Positions 55,101 to 62,000 of a DNA stretch of 62,000 bases are shown in pieces. The number at the start of each line of letters is the position of its first letter. The first letter of the stretch is position 1. Where the stretch lies: the NCBI RefSeq assembly GCF_964340395.1, contig NC_135553.1, positions 25,129,449 to 25,191,448 on the forward strand. The letters are read 5' to 3'. This DNA is from Glandiceps talaboti (taxonomy: Eukaryota > Hemichordata > Enteropneusta > Spengelidae). Both the position numbers and the translations under genes were made by a program. A model generated the notes under the pieces. It made no database searches. It had not been told where the DNA came from and saw only the letters and a list, made by a program, of their open reading frames with translations.

Positions 55101-55871
55101 AATCACCATTCTACAATCCAATTATTCTATTCTATTCCCATCATACATTGCAAAAGAACAAAGTTAGTTGTTTACAAATGTTACTAAGGAGAAGGATTAT
55201 TCCATTGCAAAAGGGGTTGGACAATCACCACTCTACCATCAAATTATTCCATTCTACTCCCATCATACATTGCAATAGAACAAAGTTAGATGTTTACAAA
55301 TGTTACTAAGGAGAAGGATTATTCCATTACAATAGGGGTTGGACAATCACCACTCTACCATCAAATTATTCTATTCTATTCCCATCATACACTGCAATAG
55401 AACAAAGTCTCTTGTTTACAAATGTTACTAAGGAGAAGGATTATTCCATTTTAATATAGATTGGACAGTCACCATTCTACCATCAAAATATTCTATTCTA
55501 TTCCCATCATACATTGCAATAGAACAAAGTCACTTGTTTACAAATGTTACTAAGGAATATTATTCCATTTTAATATAGGTTGGACAATCACCATTCTACC
55601 AACAAATTATTCTATTCTATTCCCATCATACATTGCAAAAGAACAAAGTTAGTTGTTTACAAATGTTACTAAGGAGAAGCATTATTTCACTTTAATATAG
55701 GTTGAAGAATCACCACTCTACCATAAAATTATTCCATTCTATTCCCATCATGCACTGCAATAGAACAAAGTCACTTGTTTACAAATGTTACTAAAGAGTA
55801 TTATTCCATTTTGATATAGGTTGAACAATCACCACTCTACCATCAAATTATTCCGTTCTATTCCCATCATA
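52101..55871. repeat. Satellite right border domain: degenerate monomers
   Basis: The long period is lost, and monomers carry scattered private changes (for example CAATAGCACAAAG, TGCAAAGAACAAAAATAG, AATACTAACATC, CTACAATCCAATTATTC). A 76-bp truncated monomer (start 53,736) and several 105-bp forms are present. The last unit ends at 55,871, after which unique sequence begins. Confidence 0.85.
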
Positions 55872-56710
55872 TTTACCTGAAAGTTATTGATAAAGTGACA
55901 AATTTTCATAAGTCTTCAGCAAAGACAGTCGCCAGTATTTCAACTTACTAGTGAATGCTGAATTTTTTATGACAAATATGATCAAAATTTTGTCATCATT
56001 GGCAAGGTCACCAAAAAAGAGCAATGTCAAGGTCTTGAATCTCATTATAAATGACACTGGTTAAGTAACTTAATTTAGATTTCTATGTATTAATGCTATT
56101 AGTACAGTGTGAGTTTAATAGTGCACAAAATGTCAAATTTGACAATAAATATAGCTGCCATTCAACCATTATTGCCAATGTCAAAGTACCCTGCATATGT
56201 GGATGACTGTTTCTGACATTTGTGGCAGGCTTGGTTGAAATTGGTCTATCATCTCTGCTGTGTGCTATGCACTATAATTTTTGGCTCTTTGACCTTGAAG
56301 ACAGAGGTCGAGGTCAAAGGTCAAGGTCTCAGAAAGACCATTATTGATAATATGGATAATGTAATACTCAAATTGGGTCACTATTAAACTTCAATAGTTT
56401 AAATAGCAGGCAAATTGTGAAGTTTTACAACACTTTAACTTATGCTATTTGACCTTGAGGATGCATTATAAAGCTTGTCATTGACTAAGAGGGGAAGGGA
56501 CTCCCATAGAAATGTGTGTGGTTATGTGCCATCCAAATGGGTCACTTTTTCATGAAAAAAATTCCTAAACATGGGTCAACTTTTTGTCTTAAAGTTCCCT
56601 AAAGCGTAAAAAGAATGTGCATGGTTGCGATTACATTCAATTTTGAAATAGGTGAGGTAGGTATAGTGTCTAGTTCAGGTTTTCCATTGTTTTCCAAATG
56701 GTCTCTGTGT
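55872..56710. other. Unique AT-rich sequence after the array, no gene seen
   Basis: Several phrases of the type CAAGGTCA, GACCTTGA and AGGTCAAAGG occur between about 56,005 and 56,460. No recognisable frame or RNA gene is present. Confidence 0.5.
56311..56323 (+). promoter_or_regulatory. Perfect DR1 nuclear-receptor-type motif
   Basis: AGGTCAAAGGTCA is two AGGTCA half-sites spaced by one base, the consensus for RXR, HNF4 or PPAR-type dimers. It is followed by AGGTC, and further single half-sites flank it (GACCTTGAAG, GAGGTCGAGGTC). Such runs are also common as simple-sequence drift in invertebrate DNA, so function is unproven. Confidence 0.3.
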
Positions 56711-56900
56711 TGTTTATTTCTTCCCATCAGATGTACAGCCATCACAGATTGAAAGAATAGTTTTACATTGTCTTTTTAAGTTGATATCAATTTCGGCACC
56801 CACTATTTCTTGCGAGACTTCACGATTTTCGTGATTTCTTGAATACTTAAAAAAGTTTAGGGTTGGCGTGAAAAACTAGGTGGGGTCAGTAACTGGAACC
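56711..56900 (+). repeat. Dispersed ~190-bp repeat, copy 1
   Basis: From TGTTTATTTCTTCCCATCAG to GTCAGTAACTGGAACC. It aligns with 59,453-59,648 at roughly 75% identity over its whole length, including CATCAGATGTACAGCC (CTATCAG in the other copy), CACTATTT, GAGACTTCAC and CTAGGTGG. No terminal inverted repeats or tRNA-like head were seen. The family is not recognised. Confidence 0.6.
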
Positions 56901-58567
56901 TTTTTTAATTTGGCCTAATCACAACATAGGAAACATCCCATGGCATTACTTTGGACAAATCTTCACATCAACATAATAAAGGTAAATAATTGGAAGATTT
57001 CCCAAAGATGGGTCTGTTTGTGACTGGAAACCCCTAACAATTGATTGAGTAGATTGGTAGATGTTTTCAACTTGGGCTGCACACCTTTGTATGAAATACA
57101 GGGGAGTATACAATGATGGAGGGATGCATGCATGCACACACAAACAGACACATGGACATGTGCATTTGACCAAATACAGTAGGCCCCCCACCCCCTACTT
57201 CATCCCCGGGCTTCGTCCATTGGGGATAAATATTTGGGTTAAAATACCCATTGTCTTGAAGATGTCAACAAAGTTGGTCCTAACAAAATAATGATTATTA
57301 CTTAAAATATGGCTCTACAGCTATTGACTAGCCCCTTGTAATAGCACTCCTACAAGAAATGTGGGAATTGAATACTAGCACTCGGTAATAAGCACTATTG
57401 CAAGAAATGTTGGAATTGAATCCAACTTTTATCAATTTTCAGAATGTTGAATTCTCCAACAGATTTCCTCCACAAATTCCTATATTGTTGAAAAAAGTTT
57501 TGCCCTTATAGCCAGATCTATATATATATGCCATGTGATGGAGTCAGTATTATCTCCTTTTCACTACTTGGCTGACTAATAATCTTTAAAATATAAAACA
57601 ATAATAAATAGCAAGCATTTCACCGAAACTGCGGTGCACCTTTCACATGTACAGCATCATGTTTGTTCCAAAAGGTATCTTAATTATAATTATTCTCAAT
57701 ATGATGTGCACACTACATAACTATATGTCCTGTTTGTAAATGTACTGCTCCATAGTGAGATTGGGGATTACAATGCGAGATTTCCATCCAAGGGTATTGC
57801 CCAAGGCATTAAAAGGGGATAACTTAAGTCACTACTAATGGAAATAATGGCATTTTTGTATATAAACACTGCAATCTGAAGTCACTTCATGATATTTTAC
57901 ATCACTTATGTTATGCACAGTTGCCTAGAAATACATATTTGAAACTTTCTCCTTATTCACTGTTCATGTTAGCTCCTTGTTATGGGCAAGCATTGCCTTA
58001 TGGGAGTCCGAGTAGACAGTACATGAAAATAATCAAAATGAGTCTATGTCTCTATAACATTTTGTAGGTACATGTGCAGTTGGGGTAATTTTTGGTGCAT
58101 GCATGCTAATGCAGGGAGGTGTCCAGAGCACTCCATATGTGACTACTATACAAGTAATTGATAATTGGAGAACCCAAACTTGGTGTTCAGTCATACATGC
58201 ATGTATATATACATGAAGTGATAGCTGAAAATAGTATGGATTTACCAGCATATTGCACATATAATTGTTCCATGTATATTATTTAATAAAAGGGTGATCA
58301 CAGTTATAATTCAAACATATTTTACACAATTTCAAATAATCAAAATGCTATTTAAATGTTTTGTTAATTTAAACTAAAATTTACAAATTTAAAACTTGCA
58401 CAAAATGTCATTCTTGGTGTATGTTTTTCTTTAAGATTAGATAAATATCTTATATCAATTCATGTAAATTACAGAGCTGATTCAAGTTTGTGTATTACAG
58501 ATAACAAGATGTAAATATTTTAAATGGGAAAATTAGATATTTATTTCCCAAATATTTCATCTTTCAG
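56901..58567. other. AT-rich stretch, no confirmed gene
   Basis: Contains a 46-bp direct repeat (about 57,338-57,421: GTAATAGCACTCCTACAAGA against GTAATAAGCACTATTGCAAG, each followed by AAATGTNGGAATTGAAT). A minus-strand frame at 58,033-58,260 follows a passable acceptor (ACTATTTTCAG, about 58,226) but shows no domain and partly consists of TGCATGCATG repeats. Confidence 0.45.
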
Positions 58568-58644
58568 CCAAGGAAAATATGAGTGACCTAAGGGGCCTTG
58601 CCATGAGTCTCAAGATGATCGGTGACAAAACTCTTGGTTCATGA
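58568..58644 (+). CDS. Candidate terminal exon, unknown protein (low confidence)
   Basis: A strong acceptor with a pyrimidine-rich run (TTTCATCTTTCAG) ends at 58,567. The following frame, entered with two bases carried over from a previous exon, reads KENMSDLRGLAMSLKMIGDK and then TLGS before a TGA at 58,642-58,644. The amino-acid mix is less AT-driven than the surroundings. No upstream exon was found in the right flank. The only clear AATAAA downstream is near 59,284. A chance open run of 24 codons is quite possible, so this is only a pointer. Confidence 0.2.
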
Positions 58645-59452
58645 GTATTTTCCTTTTGATTGAAGTAAAATATGGAAGAATGACATATTTATATCTCCTA
58701 CAGTATAATTCATGAAAAATTGGCAAAATTAATGGTGATTTGAATTGTTTTGACTTGTATTTTTAGCACTTCATCCAGTGACATAGACACAGTTTGTCTA
58801 GAGAGAACGACCGGGTAGATCTACATTTTCTGTTTGAACACAATAACTTGGTTTGTGCATTGTCTATAAATACATGTAAATAAGATGCAATTGTACAAAT
58901 AGCCATTGTTAATTATATGGATAGCCAAATGCATCCCTTGAAATAGGAATAATTAATTATTAAGTTGACTGACTCAAAGATCATTTTGCATCTTAAAATG
59001 TACAAAACATAAAGTGTATTTAGTACAAAACATAGACAAACACTAAAATGAAATTAGATACTCTCATTCTTCCTACCCACAAAAAAAAGATTAAGGTGAT
59101 ATTTTGTGGCGTTATTACTATGGTATAATAATTATTTTTAATTCAAGGGTATATCCTGATTGATCATAGCTTGTTAGTGGTACATAAAACAATTTATTCT
59201 CTTCCCTTTAGTGGTAATTACCACACTTCATTGTGAATGGTGGAATGTTAAAATACCAATTTTTCTGTCATTTGATCCCGAACAATAAAAAGTAGCTCTC
59301 TGTCATTAATTTATCTCCTGATTCAACAAGCATCAGAAATGGTACTTTGTATAGTGATGAATCTATCTGAAATATTCCCTCCACAAAGGCACCAGTTGCT
59401 GTGATTCAAACAAAGATTTGTAATTTGAGCTGAGGTAAATATTGTTTATTTC
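58645..59452. other. AT-rich stretch, nothing recognised
   Basis: No gene or repeat recognised. Confidence 0.5.
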
Positions 59453-59648
59453 TTCCTATCAGATGTACAGCCGTTACACATTGGAAGCACAGTTTCATTA
59501 TGTTTTTTTATATTTGATACAGTTTCTGCATCCACTATTTTTCATGAGACTTCACAGTTTTTGCGATTTTATTATTTTTTTCTGGAATACATAAAAAATA
59601 TTTTGGGTCGACAGTGAAAAGCTAGGTGGAGGGTAGGTAAGTGGAACC
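59453..59648 (+). repeat. Dispersed ~190-bp repeat, copy 2
   Basis: Same orientation as the copy at 56,711-56,900 and about 75% identical, from TGTTTATTTCTTCCTATCAG to GTAAGTGGAACC. The presence of two diverged copies 2.7 kb apart suggests an old interspersed repeat. Confidence 0.6.
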
Positions 59649-59704
59649 AAACAATTATTTTTTTCATCTACAGTTGGTAGTTTAGATTGGATGTATTTAC
59701 TTAT

Positions 59705-59737
<33 letters not shown>
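59705..59737. repeat. (TTG)n microsatellite, 11 units
   Basis: Uninterrupted TTG trinucleotide, followed by a short GT run. Confidence 0.95.
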
Positions 59738-59738
<1 letters not shown>

Positions 59739-60162
59739 GTGTGTATTGTATGTATTTGTAAATTTTGAGGATTCCAGATTTATTTTATCATATTGGATAT
59801 ACCCAGATAATATTTATTGTCAATAGTCAAATGTATTTATAGGGGTTGGACTAGATTAGTTGCTTGACAACTTTTTCCATTCCCCCTTTCCCACTACCTA
59901 TAGACATTATATTTCTCTCTTAAATATATTTGTAATTTGTAATTACTATATATTGTTGGGAATAAATTATTATTATTATCATTATTAATGTGTGAATATA
60001 AATTTGTGAAAACACAAAATGTGAGAAAGCCCAAAGGGATCATGCAGGGTGGTATAGGTTTATCATTCATAGTTGAGTTCTGTTTGCATTCTCAAGATTG
60101 GTCTATCTTTAGGTAATTCCATACCAGGTAACATCAGTTTACCTACAGATATCCATCTTACT

Positions 60163-60237
60163 CTACCCATTTCCATTTTTTTTGAGGAATTGCACACAGT
60201 TATGTAGTTTTGGGTTGATAGTGCTTTTATCGTAACT
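60163..60237 (-). CDS. Candidate last exon of an unrecognised minus-strand gene
   Basis: On the minus strand a strong acceptor (TTTTTTATGTTTGTTCACAG) ends at 60,238. The segment that follows, read in the phase left by the upstream exon at 60,326-60,450, codes for SYDKSTINPKLHNCVQFLKK then NGNG and reaches TAG. The 88-bp gap between the two segments has GT at its start and AG at its end. Downstream on the minus strand, AATAAA (plus-strand TTTATT) occurs near 59,780. A different frame is open through this region for 84 codons but does not match the phase of the upstream exon. Splicing at ATGG|GTAGAG just before the stop cannot be excluded, in which case the gene would continue. Confidence 0.4.
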   Translation of the reverse strand, partial: SYDKSTINPKLHNCVQFLKKNGNG

Positions 60238-60325
60238 CTGTGAACAAACATAAAAAAGAAGTGATTGTGGTATATACAAACGTGCATTCCACACATGTCA
60301 ATAAATAATACAACCATTAACTCAC

Positions 60326-60450
60326 CTTGCTAGAAGGTTGTATTGTACTTAGACTATCATCAATCCATTGGAAGAATTTTTTTGTCTCAGAATCCTCAAA
60401 TGTTTGGAATTTGTTCTTCACTTCAAATTTGATAAGGAAAATGTGCTCAA
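60326..60450 (-). CDS. Candidate internal exon of an unrecognised minus-strand gene
   Basis: A 125-nt segment bounded by AAAAACCACACAG| (acceptor) and CTAGCAAG|GTGAGT (consensus donor, plus-strand ACTCAC at 60,320-60,325). In the only open frame it gives 41 residues: EHIFLIKFEVKNKFQTFEDS, then ETKKFFQWIDDSLSTIQPSS and K. It enters in phase 1 and exits in phase 0. The alternating hydrophobic and charged pattern and balanced composition look like a real folded-protein segment. It joins in frame to the segment at 60,163-60,237. The preceding exon was not identified with confidence; ATG ATA CTC ... CAAG|GTTACT at 60,641-60,662 on the minus strand has the right phase but a weak donor. The protein family is not recognised. 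Confidence 0.45.
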
Positions 60451-60593
60451 CTGTGTGGTTTTTAAAAAAATATTTCCCTGTTACTAGTAGTCTCTCAAGG
60501 GACTGATGTCAGTCAGTCATCAGCATTCAGATATTGACCTGATATGTGGTCAATAAGCAGAGAGAATGATACACAGGTCCACAAATTACTCTA

Positions 60594-60636
60594 GCCAATC
60601 AGATGAGAGTGTACCAAGACTAATTTGCATATATAG
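60594..60636 (+). promoter_or_regulatory. Candidate promoter: CCAAT box, octamer, TATA-like
   Basis: GCCAATCAG at 60,594-60,602, ATTTGCAT (POU/octamer) at 60,623-60,630 and CATATATAG at 60,629-60,636 occur in the order and spacing of an octamer-containing promoter. About 130 bases downstream, ATG at 60,766 is followed after four codons by G|GTGAGT at 60,779, a consensus donor. This would fit a gene with a very short first coding exon. No histone or other product is recognisable. Confidence 0.3.
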
Positions 60637-60765
60637 TAACCTTGGTTTATCTGGAGTATCATTTTTTTATCAGACAATCACAACACATTCACTGAAAACT
60701 GTTAAAACACCAACAATTATAGTGGTCATCATTATCCATAAGCAGTACAGAAACAGGTTGAAATC

Positions 60766-60778
60766 ATGATTACCACGG
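60766..60778 (+). CDS. Possible 13-nt first coding stub (low confidence)
   Basis: ATG ATT ACC ACG G before GTGAGT. Its only support is the position downstream of the candidate promoter and the consensus donor. The second exon would lie beyond the window or is not recognisable. Confidence 0.12.
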
Positions 60779-61029
60779 GTGAGTTTTGGGTGTGGACCAT
60801 AAAATCAATTTTATTTTATTTATTGTTTATATAGCTACAAAATACATTGATCCACAAGTGATGTGATATTGTTCACAGCGTACAATATTATGTTAGTATA
60901 AATAAATGTAAGTTAGATTTTCAACAACTGGACTGTAATTTAAATAAAATTAGGACAAAGTTTTGTTGAAAGATGAAAGTGCAGCCAAATTATGACAAAG
61001 ACTTATCTTCTTTGTTTATGCTTTTATAT

Positions 61030-61130
<101 letters not shown>

Positions 61131-61340
61131 CCAGACAGACACATATACATACATATACTATATTAAGAAAGAAAATTGAAAATTGTTAACATGGAAGCCC
61201 CAGAATCCTGAATGCTGAATCATGACTCATTAAAGGGGCACAAGCTGAATTTATGTTTTTGGGATGTATATTATATGTAATCAACAGTTCTAAGAATGTC
61301 ATGTGGGGACCACACTGGGGAAGCATAGAAGCATGTATGG

Positions 61341-61400
61341 ATGTATGTATGTATGTATGTATGTATGTATGTATGTATGTATGTATGTATGTATGTATGT
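61341..61400. repeat. (ATGT)n microsatellite, ~15 units
   Basis: Uninterrupted tetranucleotide passing into a short GT run. Confidence 0.97.
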
Positions 61401-61459
61401 GTGTGTGTATGTAAGTCCATATATCTTGATTTTGTTCATTCAGTATTTTCATTTTGTGA

Positions 61460-61985
61460 CTGTTCCCATTTATAGTTGGTGAGAATTATAAATTGTCTAC
61501 TATATTAAAGAAAGTTAAAGATTCTTTGAAATCAAAATTTATTGACATGTGGAAGAAAATCTGTGGCAAGTAACAACAAACTTCATGTTTATTCAAAAAT
61601 TAAGTTAACTTTTCAACGTGAAAAACATTTATCTGTTGTTAGAAACACTTTTGATAGAATAGCTGTTACAAAATTAAGGATTTCAAACCATATATTGCCA
61701 CTTGAAACTGGCCGTTACAAGAACATTGAAAGGAAACAGAGATTATGAACCTTGTGTAGTTCGAGTATTGGAGATGAATTTCACTGTGTATTACTGTGTA
61801 AAAATGAAAAAATTCAGAAGATAAGAGATTAATACTTGGACATTTTATTTAGTTTACAGTTGCAGTTACTTAAATTTGATAATCATTCTCTATTTAAGTA
61901 CATTTTTTCATTTGTAGATGATACTATAGCAAGTGTCACAGCTAGATATCTCAGTGATATACTTAATATTTTCAAGACATTGTAA
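61460..61985 (+). pseudogene. LINE retrotransposon ORF2 C-terminal remnant
   Basis: Two consecutive frames together show the typical C-terminal region of animal non-LTR retrotransposon reverse-transcriptase proteins. The first (about 61,460-61,570) contains LKSKFIDMWKKICGK. After a frameshift near 61,570 the second carries TKLRISNHILPLETGRY, the conserved 'LRxSxHxLxxExGRY' motif, and then, beyond an in-frame TGA at 61,746, a degenerate GDEFHCVLLCK segment matching the usual 'xEDExHFLxxC' motif. Another stop lies at about 61,830. The frame then runs to a TAA near 61,985. The catalytic reverse-transcriptase domain is absent, as expected for a 5'-truncated copy. Family-level assignment is not possible from this part. 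Confidence 0.7.
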
Positions 61986-62000
61986 ACATCAGTGTGTTTT

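Larger units (their letters stand above)
14571..55871. repeat. 41.3-kb satellite DNA array, 119/122-bp monomers
   Basis: An uninterrupted head-to-tail array of roughly 340 monomers in one orientation. Each monomer, read from CTACCATCAAA, contains TTATTC(T/C)ATTCTA, TTCCCATCATACATTGC, AATAGAACAAAG, a variable linker, TGTTTACAAATGTTACTAAG and a class-specific end. Short monomers (119 bp) end in GTATTATTCCATTTTAATAT plus AGATTGGACAATCACC. Long monomers (122 bp) have GAAGGATTATTCCATTACAA plus TAGGGGTTGGACAATCACC. Deletion forms of 105 bp (lacking GGACAATCACCATT) and one of 76 bp (start at 53,736) also occur. The first monomer is truncated at its 5' end and the last breaks off after TTCCCATCATA at 55,871. 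No inserted transposon and no inverted monomer was found. Open frames inside (for example 17,186, 20,658 and 53,031) are chance products of the repeat. The family is not recognised. It may be centromeric, pericentromeric or subtelomeric, which the sequence alone cannot decide. Confidence 0.97.

Noticed and set aside
14571-55871. CRISPR-like array of regularly spaced repeats
   Set aside because: The whole unit is repeated head to tail with no unique spacers. Repeat length is 119/122 bp and no cas genes are present.
14571-55871. CENP-B box in the monomer
   Set aside because: No string resembling YTTCGTTGGAARCGGGA was seen in any class of monomer.
14571-55871. Similarity to ATTCC pentamer satellites (vertebrate satellite II/III type)
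   Set aside because: ATTCTATTCC occurs as only two or three pentamers inside each monomer. The rest of the unit is unrelated.
14399-55871. Tandem repeats carried inside a Helitron- or MITE-like element, as in some bivalve elements
   Set aside because: A palindrome is present on the left only. No matching end, 3' hairpin or target duplication was found after 55,871.
60063-60317. 84-codon minus-strand frame as an intact gene
   Set aside because: It reads through a clear intron (GTGAGT...TTCACAG). The frame that joins with the upstream exon is different and ends at TAG.
60566-60769. Histone H2B gene after the CCAAT/octamer/TATA cluster
   Set aside because: No histone-fold sequence is encoded downstream in any frame and no histone 3' stem-loop was seen.

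Overview
The window looks like a piece of an animal nuclear genome, probably a marine invertebrate, although the exact group cannot be fixed from the sequence. Evidence for this: eukaryotic splice signals around short open segments, the decayed 3' end of a LINE retrotransposon, a Harbinger-like terminal-inverted-repeat element with a TTA target duplication, foldback elements, many di- and tetranucleotide microsatellites, and a very large satellite array. There are no bacterial-style operons or ribosome-binding sites. No complete protein-coding gene can be assembled from the window alone.

Left flank (1-14,570): AT-rich, repeat-dense non-coding DNA. It holds two divergent copies of an approximately 0.75-kb segmental duplication (8,354-9,077 and 12,253-13,080), a 586-bp Harbinger-like element (11,745-12,330), a mosaic dispersed repeat (4,970; 8,057; 10,943), a palindromic TA-rich complex (6,481-7,062), a small foldback (9,111-9,199), an 18-bp minisatellite (13,089-13,619) and a nested palindrome (14,399-14,570). 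Coding traces are thin: an ATG-initiated 56-codon segment at 5,561, exon-like segments on the minus strand near 2.4-2.7 kb, and a decayed NHL-repeat-like fragment at 9.6 kb.

Centre (14,571-55,871): about 41.3 kb of one uninterrupted head-to-tail satellite, roughly 340 monomers. There are two main monomer classes, 119 bp and 122 bp, plus rarer deletion forms (105 bp, 76 bp). The core is organised into higher-order repeats: a 24-monomer unit of exactly 2,892 bp (12 long plus 12 short monomers), an 8-monomer deletion derivative of 967 bp, a recent 4,103-bp tandem duplication (34 monomers), and a distal domain with a period near 1.94 kb (16 monomers). Monomers are more heterogeneous at both edges. 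This homogenised-core, degenerate-edge layout is what unequal crossing-over is expected to produce. The left edge begins flush against the arm of the 14,399-14,570 palindrome. This array is the main feature of interest.

Right flank (55,872-62,000): AT-rich DNA with a diverged repeat pair (56,711 and 59,453), GT/CA, ATGT and TTG microsatellites, and a perfect DR1-type nuclear-receptor motif. On the minus strand two splice-bounded open segments (60,326-60,450 and 60,163-60,237) are phase-compatible and probably represent the last exons of an unrecognised gene. A candidate promoter and short first exon lie on the plus strand at 60.59-60.78 kb. The window ends in the frameshifted and stop-containing C-terminal part of a LINE reverse-transcriptase ORF (61,460-61,985).
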